Program-made: the position numbers and the translations under genes | The notes under the pieces: generated by a model | Told to the model about the DNA's origin: nothing | The model's database searches: none | The model's input: the letters and a program-made list of their open reading frames with translations, nothing else | Part shown: piece by piece, positions 39,708-50,648 of the stretch | Layout of the letters: the number at the start of each line of letters is the position of its first letter | Position numbering within the stretch: the first letter of the stretch is position 1 | Assembly: GCA_036365145.1 (NCBI GenBank) | Contig: JAEOAD010002858.1 | Coordinates: 100,712 to 164,711 of the forward strand | Reading direction: 5' to 3' | DNA from: Orientallactaga sibirica | Taxonomy: Eukaryota > Chordata > Mammalia > Rodentia > Dipodidae | DNA: 64,000 bases

Positions 39708-40900
39708 GGGCTGTTGAAAATACCGCTTCCAGAAGAATACAGGTACCCATACCCTGGTTGACTCAGAAAGCTATATGGGTTCCTCAATGGCCCCTATCAC
39801 AGGAAAAGCTGGAAGCAGCTCAGAAGTTAGTTCAGGAACAGTTAGATCTTGGTCATCTGGAGCCTTCTGTCTCCCCATGGAACACCCCAATATTTGTGAT
39901 TAAGAAGCAGTCAGGCAAGTGGAGATTGCTTCATTACCTAAGGGCGGTCAATGATCAAATGCAGGTCTTGGGGCCAGTTCAGAGAGGCCTGCCAGCGCTC
40001 TCTGCTTTGCCTAAGGGCTGGCCAGTGATGGTCTTAGATATTAAGGACTGTTTCTTTTCTATACCTCTTTGCTCCCAGGATAGGGAACGCTTTGCTTTTA
40101 CCCTCCCCTCAACCAATCATGAGAGACCGGATGCCCGCTTCCAATGGCGTGTGTTGCCCCAGGGAATGGCTAATAGTCCCACTATATGTCAGCTATTTGT
40201 GGACTCTGCTCTGATCTCTGTACGACAAGAGTTTCCTTCTCTCCGCATGATTCATTATATGGATGATATTTTACTGACTGCCCCTACGTTGCCTGTTCTG
40301 CATGCTTCTTTTGAGAAGGTTATTAAGGCATTAGAGGATAGTGGGTTGACAATAGCCCCAGAAAAGATTCAACAGACGGACTCAGTTACATTTTTGGGAT
40401 CTGTCATCAGTCCACTTTCAGTCAGGCCGCAAAAGATGTGCATCTGTACCTCGCATTTACATACTCTGAATGATTTCCAAAAATTACTGGGAGATATTAA
40501 TTGGTTACGAGGATTTCTTCATGTGCCTCGAGCAGATTTGTTGCCACTCTTTTCTATACTTGAAGGCAACCCTGATGTCACATCCCCCCGCGAGCTCACA
40601 CAGCCTGCCCGTGAGGCTCTTAATAAGATTGAAGAGGCACTTATGAGGCTGCAACTTGATCGATTTGAACCTTCAAAGCCACTTCTCCTGTGCATTCTTA
40701 AGACTAAGGATGTTCCCACGGGAGTACTTTGGCAGGAAGGGCCCCTGCTGTGGCTTCATGGGCATTCCTTGGGAGCCCGTACCCTTCAATATTTCCCGCA
40801 GTTGGTGGCCCAACAGGCCTGCCTGGGACTTAAATATTGCTTGATGCACTTTGCGAGGCTCCTGACAAACTTATTATCCCCTATACTAAAGAGCAAGTAG
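39635..40900 (+). pseudogene. pol: pol, reverse transcriptase part, provirus A
   Basis: RT fingers and palm begin with [12 protein letters not shown], followed by [12 protein letters not shown] (first catalytic Asp), LPQGMANSP and YMDD at 40256-40267 (second and third catalytic Asp). The thumb and connection continue ([18 protein letters not shown]). Catalytic residues are present, so this domain looks intact by motif. The frame is lost near 40760-40862, where A and A' differ by one-base indels (tccttgggagccc against tcctggggaccc; gctcctgac against gctccctgac), and stops at 40900. It is not joined to the RNase H frame in this copy. Confidence 0.9.
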
Positions 40901-42228
40901 AGGTTTTATCTGGCACTGTGGATGATTGGGGCATCCTTATGTGTGCTTTTCCGAATGTCATAGACAATCATTATCCAAAGAGCCCTATTCTATCCTTTGT
41001 TGAACACAATTTAGTCTATTTCCCGAGAGCTACTGTTCAGGATCCTATTGCATCAGCCCCGGCCATCTTTACTGATGGGTCAAAATCTGGCCACGGAGCG
41101 TATTTGGTGCAGGGGTCAGAACCGGTGGTGAGAATGTTTAGACCTGAGCCCCGTCAAATTGTGGAATGTATGATTGTTCTGGAGGTTTTTCAGACCTTCT
41201 CCAATTCTTTCAACTTGTTTACAGATTCCCAATATGTGGCCAATGCCGTCGCTGGCTTAGAAATTGCTGCCTCTATCGAATCTGCTAGTATAATTTCCAA
41301 TGTTCTTTTGCAACTCCAGTATTTGATTTTACAGCGAACGTGCCCTTTCTATGTCACTCATATTCGTGCACATTCTTTGTTGCCTGGCCCTTTGTCACAA
41401 GCTAATGATATGGTTGACAAGGCCACTAGGTTGGCCATGCTTTCCCTAGATAATTCCAAGGCCTTAGCCACTGAATTTCACAGATTATATCATGTACCTG
41501 CAAATACCTTGAGGAAAAGATTCTCTATCTCAAGAAATGAAGCGCGAGACATTGTAAAATCTTGTCAGTCTTGTGTCACTTTTCTGCCCTCCCCTCATGT
41601 GGGTGTTAATCCCCGAGGCCTCCGTCCTGGTGATCTTTGGCAAATGGATGTGACTCATCTCCCTGAGTTTGGAAGATTGAAATATTTACATGTCTCAGTG
41701 GACACTTGTTCAGGAATCATCTTCGCCTCGCCATTGGCCTCTCATGTAAAAACCCACTGCCTGGAGGCCTGGGCAGCATGGGGAAAGCCGCACTGTTTAA
41801 AAACTGATAATGGCCCGGCATATACATCTACTGGTTTTCAGGCCTTTTGTGCGCAGATGCAAGTTGCCCACACCACTGGCCTTCCTTATAATCCACAAGG
41901 CCAAGGCATTGTGGAGAGAGCCAATAAGAGTATCAAAGCCATTTTATTTAAACAAAAGAGGGGGATAGCAGAAGATGCAACCCCTAAGGAGAGGGTTTCC
42001 TTAGCCCTCTTCACCCTTAATTTTTTAATTTTGGACAATAATGATAAGTCTGCAGCTGACAGGCACAGTCAAGATGTGGCCCAGTCACCCAGAGAAGTGG
42101 TGATGTGGAAAGATGTCCTAGATGATAAATGGAAAGGACCGGATCTTGTTATAATAAGATCCAGGGAGCTGTTTGTGTTTTTCCACAGGACCAGGAATCG
42201 CCCCACTGGGTTCCAAGCCAGCTGGTGA
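40837..42228 (+). pseudogene. pol: pol, RNase H and integrase part, provirus A (463 codons open)
   Basis: One open frame covers the end of the RT connection, RNase H and integrase. RNase H has FTDGS (Asp80), a Glu in VECMIVLEVF, FTDSQY and NDMVDK, the usual D-E-D-D set. Integrase has the zinc motif H215-X3-H219 and C243-X2-C246, then catalytic Asp in WQMDV (residue 271), Asp in KTDNGP (324) and Glu in IVERAN (360), giving the D,D-35-E spacing. The C-terminal domain starts VMWKDVLDDKWKGPD and leaves frame near 42163, where a G-run is one base shorter than in A' (cagggagc against caggggagc). All integrase catalytic residues are present, but the frame is separated from RT. Confidence 0.92.
42181..42188 (+). 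promoter_or_regulatory. Putative env splice acceptor, provirus A
   Basis: A pyrimidine-rich stretch gtttgtgtttttccacag ends at 42188 inside the integrase C-terminus and 80 bp ahead of the env-remnant ATG. The position fits a retroviral env acceptor. Prediction from sequence only. Confidence 0.5.
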
Positions 42229-42270
42229 GAACAGTCCACCCTTCCTCAGGAGAAAACCTGGAGATTCAGA

Positions 42271-42925
42271 ATGATTCGTGGAAACGGGATGTGGAGGAGC
42301 CTGGGGATGATGGCTCTCCAGATCCTGGCACTCAGTAGAGGAGAGCAACGCTGGGGAATTTTGTCTGCCTTCCCAAAACATCTGCCTGTCCGCCATGATG
42401 CACCGGTTTTCCCTCGTTTCTTTACAACACAAAAGGATTTGGGCCTCCCACCCTTCTGAAGGATGACACCGCTCATCCTTTGGGAGAGAACGGACCTTTA
42501 AGGAAGAGGGCGCTCTCTGTTTCACGCTTGGTCCAGCCAGTGACTCCTGTATGTTGCTGACTCGAGCAGCCAATTTGTCTCGCAAATTGTCTTTGTATCT
42601 TTCGGGGAATTGGTCCGAGGAGTTTGATGTGAACCTAGATGAGTTAAGAAGAGCTATTGTTGCCATCAATTCCACTCGGGTGGACCTTAGTTTGGCAAAA
42701 GGTTTCACCTCCTGGTTTTCATCAGCCTTTTCTTTCTTCAAAGAGTGGGTAGGGGTAGGACTGTTTGCAGTCTGCTGTTTTGGAGGATGTCTGTTCTGCC
42801 TATGGTTGGTTTGCAAAATGCGAGCCAAAGCTAGGAGGGACAAGGTGATTATCTCTCAGGCACTAGCTGCAGTGGAGTGTGGATCCTCCCCCCAAATTTG
42901 GCTGTCAGCCCTAAAAGGCAATTAG
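42271..42925 (+). pseudogene. env: env remnant, provirus A
   Basis: The short env region is broken near 42448 by indels relative to A'. The C-terminal part is open at 42551-42925. It contains sequons (NLS, NWS, NST), the amphipathic stretch GFTSWFSSAFSFFKEW, a hydrophobic anchor (WVGVGLFAVCCFGGCLFCLW) and a basic tail (KMRAKARRDK). This matches the membrane-proximal end of a betaretroviral TM subunit. Most of the surface subunit and the N-terminal part of TM are missing, since only about 650 bp separate pol from the 3' region. Function as an envelope is not expected. Confidence 0.75.
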
Positions 42926-43161
42926 TTCCCCCTGCCCTTTGCACCCTCAGGGTCTATAGTACCCATTGCACGAGGATGGGCAGGAATTGGTAGCCCCTGT
43001 TTGACCGACGCCCTTGCACTCTCAAGGGATCCTTCCCATTGCACTGAGAAAGGGGAGGTCGAATTGCCTCCTTTGATCGGTCAACACATCATGAGGTGGG
43101 GACCTGATCGGGAGGGCGGTTACTCTGGAGCTTGGCCTGTCTATAATAAAGAAGGGGGAAC
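42926..43161 (+). other. 3' non-coding region and polypurine tract, provirus A
   Basis: About 220 bp without a recognisable gene end in the polypurine tract aaagaagggggaac (43148-43161) directly before the 3' LTR TG. That tract is where plus-strand synthesis would start. The region includes tgatcggtcaacacatcatg and otherwise shows no feature I can name. Confidence 0.75.
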
Positions 43162-43509
43162 TGCAGGGAGCTAGAGCAAACGCCAAGATGGCGCTGGCTT
43201 CCTGTTGGTGTTGAGGTAAACAACTCCATATTAGGCAGCGTCTTGGCGCTAACCTTACTCAAGGTATGCGCACGCGCATGACGCAACCTGTCCCGAGCCT
43301 ATCCCGTGGTATCTGATTGTGGCAAGTTTCTTGCAACCAATCAGTAAGCGCCTCGTAGCACTACGCCCTATAAAAGCAGCTGCAGATTTGTGCCCCTCGC
43401 CCCTCGCCATCAGCTTTCCTGTTAACCAAGACGCTCTCCAATAAAGTGTGATCAAGAAGAATCCTCGCCTTGTGGCCGTTCCTTTCCTGCAGGTCAGAGG
43501 TTCGCCGCA
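43162..43509 (+). repeat. 3' LTR of provirus A, 348 bp
   Basis: Starts TGCAGGGAGC and ends GTTCGCCGCA. TATA at 43369-43375 and aataaa at 43440-43445. It lacks 5 bp (ttaca or equivalent) near its start relative to the 5' LTR and carries the same private substitutions as the 3' LTR of A', supporting a common origin of the two proviruses. Confidence 0.95.
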
Positions 43510-46500
43510 GTAGATTCTCCTTATTTGTAAAGTAGTTTGTTGAGAAAACAAACATCGTCATTGCCGAACATTGTACTGTGTGAAATAAGCTCATTCGGTT
43601 CTAGGAATCAGTTGCTTTCCTACAAAGAAGGTTGAGTGCAGCAAGTTCAAACTTTCCTTGTAAATGTAATCTGAAAAGATGCACAACTTAGTAGATTGGC
43701 CTCATTTCTAAAGTAGTTTGTTTACAAAACAAACATCGTCATTACCGAACACTGTACTATGTGAAATGAGCTAGTTCGATTCTAGGAATCACTTGCTTTC
43801 CTACGAAGAAGGTTGAGTGCAGCAAGTTCAAACTTTCCTAGTTTCTGTAATCTAACAAGATGTACAAGGTAGTGGATTCGCCTCATTTCTAAAGTACTTT
43901 CTTTAGAAAAGAAACATCTTCAGTACCGAACACTGTACTGTGTGAAATAAGTGAATTCGCTTCTAGGAATCAGTTTAATTTCTACGAAGATGGTTGAGTG
44001 CAGCAATTTCAAACTTTCCTTGTTAATGTAATCTAAAAAGATGGCGAAGTGACTAGATTCGCCTCATTTGTAAAGTAGTTTGTTGAGAAAATTAACATCT
44101 TTATTGCCGAACATTGTACTGTGTGAAATAAGCTCATTGGGTTCTAAGAAACACTTGCTTTCCTACAAAGAAGGTTGAGTGCAGCAAGTTCTAACTTTCC
44201 TTGTTAATGGAATCTAAAAAGATGCACAACTTAGTAGATTGGCCTCATTTCTAAAGTAGTTTCTTGAGAAAAGAGACATCTTCAGTACCGAACACTGTAC
44301 TGTGTGAAATGAGTTAATTCGCTTCTAGGAATCAGTTTAATTTCTACGAAGATGGTTGAGTGCAGCAAGTTCAAACTTTCCTAGTTTGTGTAATCTAACA
44401 AGATGTAGAAGTTACTGGATTGCGTCATTTCTAAATTAGTTTCTATAGAAAACAAACGTCTTCAGTACCAAAAAACTGTACTGTGTGAAATAAGTTAATT
44501 TGGTTCTAGGAATCAGTTTCCTTTCTACGTAGATGGCTGAGTTTAGCAAGTTCAAACTTTCCTTGTTAATGTAATGTAAAAAGATGTCCAACTTAGTAGA
44601 TTCGCCTCATTTCTAAAGTAGTTTCTTTAGAAAACAAACCTAAATGGCCAAACTTTGTACTGTGTGAAATGAGCTAATTCGGTTCTAGGAATCAGTTTAC
44701 TTTCTACGAAGATGGTTGAGTTTAGCAAGTTCAAACTTTCCTTGTTAATGTGCTCTAAAAGATGTCCAAGTTAGTAGATTTGCCTCATTGTTAAAGTAGT
44801 TTGTTGAGAAAACAAACATCTTCATTGCCGAACATTGTACTGTGTGTAAAAAGCTAATTCGGTTATAGAATTCAGTTGCTTTCCTACAAAGAAGGTTGAT
44901 TGCAGCCAGTTCAAACTTTCCTTGTTAATGTAATCTAAAAAGATGCACAACATAGTAGATTGGCCTCATTTCTAAAGTAGTTTCTTTAGAAAAGAAACAT
45001 CTTCAGTACCGAACACTGCACTGGGTGAAATCAGTTAATTCCCTTCGAGGAATCAGTTTAATTTCTAAGAAGAAGGTTGAGTGCAGCAAGTTAAACCATT
45101 CCTTGTTAATATAATCTAAAAAGATGGCCAAGTTAGAAGATTCGCCTCATTTGTAAAGTACTTTGTTGAGAAAACAAACATCTTCATTGCCGAACATTGT
45201 ACTGTGTGAAATAAGCTCATTCGGTTCTAGGAATCAGTTGTTTTCCTACAAAGAAGGTTGAGTGCAGCAAGTTCAAACTTTCCTTTTTAATGTAATCTCA
45301 AAAGATGGCCAAGTTAGAAGATTCGCCTCATTTGTAAAGTCCTTTTTGAGGAAACAAACATCTTCATTGCGAACATTGTACTGAGTGAAATAAGCTCATT
45401 CGGTTCTAGGAATCAGTTGTTTTCCTACAAAGAAAGTTGAGTGCAGCAAGTTCAAAGTTTCCTTGTTAATGTAATCTGAAAAGTTGCACAACTTAGTAGA
45501 TTGGCCTCATTTCTAAAGTAGTTTGTTTAGAAAACAAATATCTTCATTACTGAACACTATAGTATGTGCAATGAGCTAGTTTGGTTCTAGGAATCACTTG
45601 CTTTCCTTCGAAGAAGGTTGAGTGCAGCAAGTTCAAACTTTCCTCGTTTGTGTAATCTAAAAAGATTTACAAGTTAGTGGATTCGTGTCGTTTCTTAAGT
45701 GGTTTCCTTATAAAACAAACATCTTCAGTAGTGAACACTGTACTGTGTGAAATAAGTTAATTCGGTTCTGGGAATCAGGTTCCTTTCTACTAAGATGGTT
45801 GAGTGCAGCAAGTTCAAACTTTCCTTGTTAATGTAATCTAAAAAGATGGCCAAGTTAGCAGAGTCACCTCATTTGTAAAGTAGTTTGATGAGAAAATTAA
45901 CATCTTTATTGCCGAACATTGTACTGTGTGAAATAAGCTCATTCGGTTATAGGAATCACTTGCTTTCCTACAAAGAAGGTTGAGTGCAGCAAGTTCAAAC
46001 TTTCCTTGTTAATGTAATCTTAAATGATGCACAACTTAGTAGATTGGCCTCATTTCTAAAGTAGTTTCTTTAGAAAAGAAACATCTTCAGTATCGAACAC
46101 TGTACTGTGTGAAATAAATGAATTCGCTTCTAGGAATCAGTTTAATTTCTACGAAGAAGGTTTTGTGCAGCAAGTTCAAACTTTCCTTGTTCATGTAATC
46201 TAAAAAGATGGCCAAGTTAGAAGATTCGCCTCATTTGTAAAGTACTTTGTTGAGAAAACAAACATCTTCATTGCCGAACATTGTACTGTGTGAAATAAGC
46301 TCATTCGGTTCTAGGAATCACTTGCTTTCCTACAAAGAAGGTTGAGTGCAGCAAATTCAAACTTACCTTGTTAATGTAATGTAAAAAGATGCACAATTTA
46401 GTAGATTGGCCTCATTTCTAAAGTAGTTTTTTAGAAAAGAAACATCTTCTTTACCTAACACTGTACTATGTGAAATAATTGAATTCGCTTCTAGGAATCA

Positions 46501-46585
46501 GTTTCATTTCTCGAAGATGGTTGAGTGCAGAAAGTTCAAACTTTCCTTGTTAATGTAATCTAAAAAGATGGCCAAATTAGTAGAT
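43510..46585 (+). repeat. Satellite block 2 between the twin proviruses
   Basis: About 17 monomers of the same 181-bp satellite, same orientation. The first six bases (gtagat) are the right target duplication. Its left third matches the right flank of A' (52862 onward) and its right two-thirds match the left flank of A (35370-37244), as expected for a tandem duplication junction near 44710. The monomer phase is continuous across the insertion once the LTR element and one gtagat are removed. Confidence 0.95.
46580..46585 (+). repeat. Target site duplication, left, provirus A'
   Basis: gtagat before the 5' LTR of A', repeated after its 3' LTR at 52862-52867. It is identical to the duplication around provirus A at the same monomer position, so it was inherited by segmental duplication. 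Confidence 0.88.
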
Positions 46586-46797
46586 TGCAGGGAGCTAGAG
46601 CAAACGCCATTACAAGATGGCGCTGGCTTCCTGTCAGTGTTGAGGTAAACAACTCCATATTAGGCAGCGTCTTGGCGCTAACCTTACTCAAGGTATGCGC
46701 AGGCGTGTGACGCAACCTGTCCCGAGCCTATCCCGTGGTATCTGCTTGTGGCAAGTTTCTTTCAACCAATCAGTAAACGCCTCGTAGCAGTACGCCC

Positions 46798-46804
46798 TAT
46801 AAAA
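46798..46804 (+). promoter_or_regulatory. TATA box of 5' LTR A'
   Basis: tataaaa downstream of a CCAAT motif, same context as in provirus A. Confidence 0.8.
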
Positions 46805-46868
46805 GCAGCTGCAGATTTGCAACCCTCGCCCCCTCCCTTCAGCTTTCCTGTTAACCAAGAGGCTCTCC

Positions 46869-46874
46869 AATAAA
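46869..46874 (+). terminator. Polyadenylation signal, 5' LTR A'
   Basis: aataaa in ctccaataaagtgtg. The 3' LTR counterpart lies at 52792-52797. Confidence 0.8.
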
Positions 46875-46941
46875 GTGTGATCAAGAAGAATCCTCGTCTT
46901 GTGGTCGTTCCTTTTCCTGCAGGTCGGGAGGTTCGCCAAAG

Positions 46942-46959
46942 TGGTGCCGAAGCCTGGGG
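46942..46959 (+). other. Primer binding site, tRNA-Phe type, provirus A'
   Basis: tggtgccgaagcctgggg, the same site as in A; the following G-run is one base longer. Confidence 0.73.
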
Positions 46960-47033
46960 ACGCCGGGTGCCTTGCGGTGCACAGGCGGGGGCCAAGAGGA
47001 TCCAGAACTTGACACACGGAGAGGAAGACGTCG

Positions 47034-47039
47034 GTAAGT
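47034..47039 (+). promoter_or_regulatory. Putative major splice donor, provirus A'
   Basis: cg|gtaagt, the same context as 37695 in A. Confidence 0.6.
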
Positions 47040-47050
47040 CATCCCCAGGT

Positions 47051-48150
47051 ATGCTGTTTTTGACTTAGAGATTTTTTTGGTCCTTGCTGTTGCCTTTCCC
47101 TGTGGGTACTGCTTTTCATCGTGTACTCCTGTTTGAGTAAGGGCAGTCACAAGGACATCATCAGAGAGGGACGGAGGGCGCTAGCCAGACACCAGGATAG
47201 CCTTTCTGAGTCAGACACAAATGGGGAAATACAAGCTAGGCCTAGGAAAAAAGGGGAAATAAAAAAAGGAGAACAAAAACAAGAAAAAGATAAAAGTTTT
47301 TGGACCAGGTTAGGAAGATTACTCAATTTAAATGCTGGAGGCTGTTCAGCGGAAGGATTATTGCAGTTCCCTTAACTCCTACAGATTGGATGGAGTTAGC
47401 AAAGGCTTGCCTTTCAAAAGGCCAGTATCTTGAGTTCAAATCCTTGGCTACGGATAACGCTCAGACACAGGCTAGACAGAACCTTCAAGATGGCCATCCT
47501 CACTGGACAGTTGATATGCTCTTGGGGCTTGGTCCCTATACAGCTGACCAGGTAAATTTGCCACTAGAAGTGTATCAACAGGTCAATTATGTTCACTACC
47601 GAGCCTGGAGAGCCATTCCCAATAAAGGGAAGTGGCTGGTAACTTAACAAAAATTATTCAAGGCTCAACAGAACCTTTTGCAGACTTTGCTGCCAGAATG
47701 ATGGATGCTGCAGAGAGAACCATAGGTACAGCAGATCATACTATGCCCTTTGTGCTTCAACTAATATATGAACAGAGTACAAAGGAATGTCAGAGAGCAA
47801 TAAATCCTGTCCAGAAAAAGGGATAGATGCCTGGATTAAGGCGTGTCGTGAAATTGGCGGACCCCTGTCCAATGCGGGCCTGGCAGCAGCAGTTCTTGCT
47901 GCCACAAAGTCTCATCAGGCTCAAGGCTCGAAGGGATGTTTTAAGTGTGGACAGCCTGGGCATTTTAAACGCCAGTGCCCTCAACCTGGGGGGGCCATCG
48001 CGGCCCCAGGGGAGGGCAAAAGCAGCACCCTCCGGGTACCTGTCCGAGATGTAAAAGGGTAAGCATTGGGCCAATGAATGCAGGTCAGTGAGAGATATCA
48101 ATGGGATGCCCATACCACCTCTTCAACAAAGGCAGGAATCAAAAAATGGG
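47051..48150 (+). pseudogene. gag: gag remnant, provirus A'
   Basis: The homologous ATG (47051) is followed by a T-run one base shorter than in A, so the frame stops after five codons. The hydrophilic region resumes open at 47121-47375. Capsid-like sequence is open at 47300-47647 and the major-homology-like fragment (QGSTEPFADFAARM) at 47632-47826. Zinc knuckles lie at 47937-47978 and 48041-48081; the second has lost one A relative to A. The block at about 47308-47355 looks like ordinary coding sequence and lacks the GCGC words seen in A. The large matrix/capsid deletion is shared, so it predates the duplication. Confidence 0.83.
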
Positions 48151-48244
48151 ATGAGGGGCCCCCGTCCCCAGGGCCCACAAATATATGGGGCATTCCAGGC
48201 GCCAGCCCCAATAATGGGCCCGCCACCGTCCTCTCACTCCGAAG

Positions 48245-50200
48245 AGCCACTTCAGGTTCCGCAGGGCTGGACCTCCGTGCCGCCGCCGGACTGGTCCTAA
48301 CCCCTGACATGGGTGTACAAGCCCTGAAACGGATGTCTGTGGGCCCCTGAGAGGAGACACCGTGGGCCTTCTCTTGCGCTCATCGTCAACTTTGAAGGGA
48401 TTGATTGTTTTTCCTGGAGTCATTGATCCTGATTACAAGGGTATCATTAAGGTCCTGTGTCACTCCCCTTATGGGGTTGTGTCTATTGCCCCGGGGGATC
48501 GTATTGCCCAGCTATTGATTCTACCTTCCAGCCATTCTTCCTTCCCTGCAGAAAATAAAGAAAGGGGAAGTGAAGTTTTTGGGTCCACTGGTGTGGACCT
48601 AGCATGTCTGTCCTTAGAGTTAGATCAAAGACCACTTTTGCAGTTAACCATAGAGGGAAAAATATTTTCAGGTTTGGTTGATACTGGGGCAGATAGAAGT
48701 ATTATTCAGATGAACTCTTGGCCAAAATCTTGGCCTCTTCAGAAGTCTTCTCAGACTCTGCAGGGCCTAGGGTATGCTGAGACACCACAGATGAGTGCAA
48801 AAGAATTAACTTGGTATACTGAGGAGGGACAAAAAGGAAAAATACAGCCTTTTGTGCTGGCTGTCCCAATTAATTTATGGGGCAGGGCTGTTCAGTCCCA
48901 GATGCGCCTCCGTCTGACCAATGACTATTCGGAGGCTAGTAAAAATATGATGAAAATGCAAGGTTTTGTCCCAAACCAGGGACTGGGTAAATGCCTCCAG
49001 GGGTCGCCCAGAACCAATTATTCCAAAAGAAAAGTTGGATCGTCAGGGGCTGGGTTTGTCCTAGGGGCTGTTGAAAATACCGCTTCCAGAAGAATACAGG
49101 TACCCATACCCTGGTTGACTCAGAAAGCTATATGGGTTCCTCAATGGCCCCTATCACAGGAAAAGCTGGAAGCAGCTCAGAAGTTAGTTCAGGAACAGTT
49201 AGATCTTGGTCATCTGGAGCCTTCTGTCTCCCCATGGAACACCCCAATATTTGTGATTAAGAAGCAGTCAGGCAAGTGGAGATTGCTTCATTACCTAAGG
49301 GCGGTCAATGATCAAATGCAGGTCTTGGGGCCAGTTCAGAGAGGCCTGCCAGCGCTCTCTGCTTTGCCTAAGGGCTGGCCAGTGATGGTCTTAGATATTA
49401 AGGACTGTTTCTTTTCTATACCTCTTTGCTCCCAGGATAGGGAACGCTTTGCTTTTACCCTCCCCTCAACCAATCATGAGAGACCGGATGCCCGCTTCCA
49501 ATGGCGTGTGTTGCCCCAGGGAATGGCTAATAGTCCCACTATATGTCAGCTATTTGTGGACTCTGCTCTGATCTCTGTACGACAAGAGTTTCCTTCTCTC
49601 CGCATGATTCATTATATGGATGATATTTTACTGACTGCCCCTACGTTGCCTGTTCTGCATGCTTCTTTTGAGAAGGTTATTAAGGCATTAGAGGATAGTG
49701 GGTTGACAATAGCCCCAGAAAAGATTCAACAGACGGACTCAGTTACATTTTTGGGATCTGTCATCAGTCCACTTTCAGTCAGGCCGCAAAAGATGTGCAT
49801 CTGTACCTCGCATTTACATACTCTGAATGATTTCCAAAAATTACTGGGAGATATTAATTGGTTACGAGGATTTCTTCATGTGCCTCGAGCAGATTTGTTG
49901 CCACTCTTTTCTATACTTGAAGGCAACCCTGATGTCACATCCCCCCGCGAGCTCACACAGCCTGCCCGTGAGGCTCTTAATAAGATTGAAGAGGCACTTA
50001 TGAGGCTGCAACTTGATCGATTTGAACCTTCAAAGCCACTTCTCCTGTGCATTCTTAAGACTAAGGATGTTCCCACGGGAGTACTTTGGCAGGAAGGGCC
50101 CCTGCTGTGGCTTCATGGGCATTCCTGGGGACCCGTACCCTTCAATATTTCCCGCAGTTGGTGGCCCAACAGGCCTGCCTGGGACTTAAATATTGCTTGA
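48245..50200 (+). pseudogene. pro-pol: pro-pol, provirus A': dUTPase, protease, G-patch, RT (612 codons open)
   Basis: The dUTPase start (48245-48361) is out of frame through one-base losses near 48260 and 48327. From 48362 to 50200 one frame is open. It holds dUTPase motifs [18 protein letters not shown] and VFGSTG; the protease site LVDTGAD (residues 105-111); the G-patch (about 184-213); and RT with catalytic Asp345 in LDIKD and YMDD at 418-421. Protease and RT are thus read in a single frame without a second ribosomal shift, unlike the usual three-frame betaretroviral gag/pro/pol plan. The last 20 or so residues are out of frame after about 50127, where A and A' differ by an indel. Confidence 0.9.
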
Positions 50201-50648
50201 TGCACTTTGCGAGGCTCCCTGACAAACTTATTATCCCCTATACTAAAGAGCAAGTAGAGGTTTTATCTGGCACTGTGGATGATTGGGGCATCCTTATGTG
50301 TGCTTTTTCGAATGTCATAGACAATCATTATCCAAAGAGCCCTATTCTATCCTTTGTTGAACACAATTTAGTCTATTTCCCGAGAGTTACTGTTCAGGAT
50401 CCTATTGCATCAGCCCGGCCATCTTTACTGATGGGTCAAAATCTGGCCACGGAGCGTATTTGGTGCAGGGGTCAGAACCGGTGGTGAGAATGTTTAGACC
50501 TGAGCCCCGTCAAATTGTGGAATGTATGATTGTTCTGGAGGTTTTTCAGACCTTCTCCAATTCTTTCAACTTGTTTACAGATTCCCAATATGTGGCCAAT
50601 GCCGTCGCTGGCTTAGAAATTGCTGCCTCTATCAATCTGCTAGTATAA
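50086..50648 (+). pseudogene. pol: pol, RT connection and RNase H fragment, provirus A'
   Basis: Two overlapping open stretches (50086-50487 and 50460-50648) cover the RT connection ([20 protein letters not shown]) and part of RNase H (VECMIVLEVF, FTDSQY). The break at about 50417 is a C-run one base shorter than in A (agcccggcc against agccccggcc) and removes the first catalytic Asp motif from the frame. Another loss near 50632 (ctatcaat against ctatcgaat) ends the frame. Non-functional as read. Confidence 0.85.

Larger units (their letters stand above)
37245..43509 (+). mobile_element. Provirus A: IAP-like class II endogenous retrovirus, 6265 bp
   Basis: A full LTR-to-LTR provirus inserted in satellite. 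Order: 5' LTR, tRNA-Phe-like primer site, splice donor, truncated gag, dUTPase, protease, G-patch, reverse transcriptase, RNase H, integrase, short env remnant, polypurine tract, 3' LTR, flanked by 6-bp target duplications. dUTPase ahead of protease and the G-patch after it mark a betaretrovirus-like lineage. The Phe-type primer site, LTR of about 350 bp and hydrophobic Gag start agree with intracisternal A-particle elements; that sub-assignment is inference. Its base composition is visibly more GC-rich than the satellite. Several frame breaks make it defective as read. Confidence 0.95.
46586..46938 (+). repeat. 5' LTR of provirus A'
   Basis: Matches the 5' LTR of A, including the 5 bp absent from both 3' LTRs. 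Contains TATA (46798-46804) and aataaa (46869-46874). Its last bases read gttcgcca, with two bases of the usual gccgca end missing, so the end is placed at 46938 with small uncertainty. Confidence 0.93.

Noticed and set aside
37347..43594. Antisense ORFs across LTRs and env (for example 37347-37703, 42118-42843, 43255-43551)
   Set aside because: They are mirror frames of LTR and coding sequence and match no family. They recur in both copies only because the DNA is duplicated.
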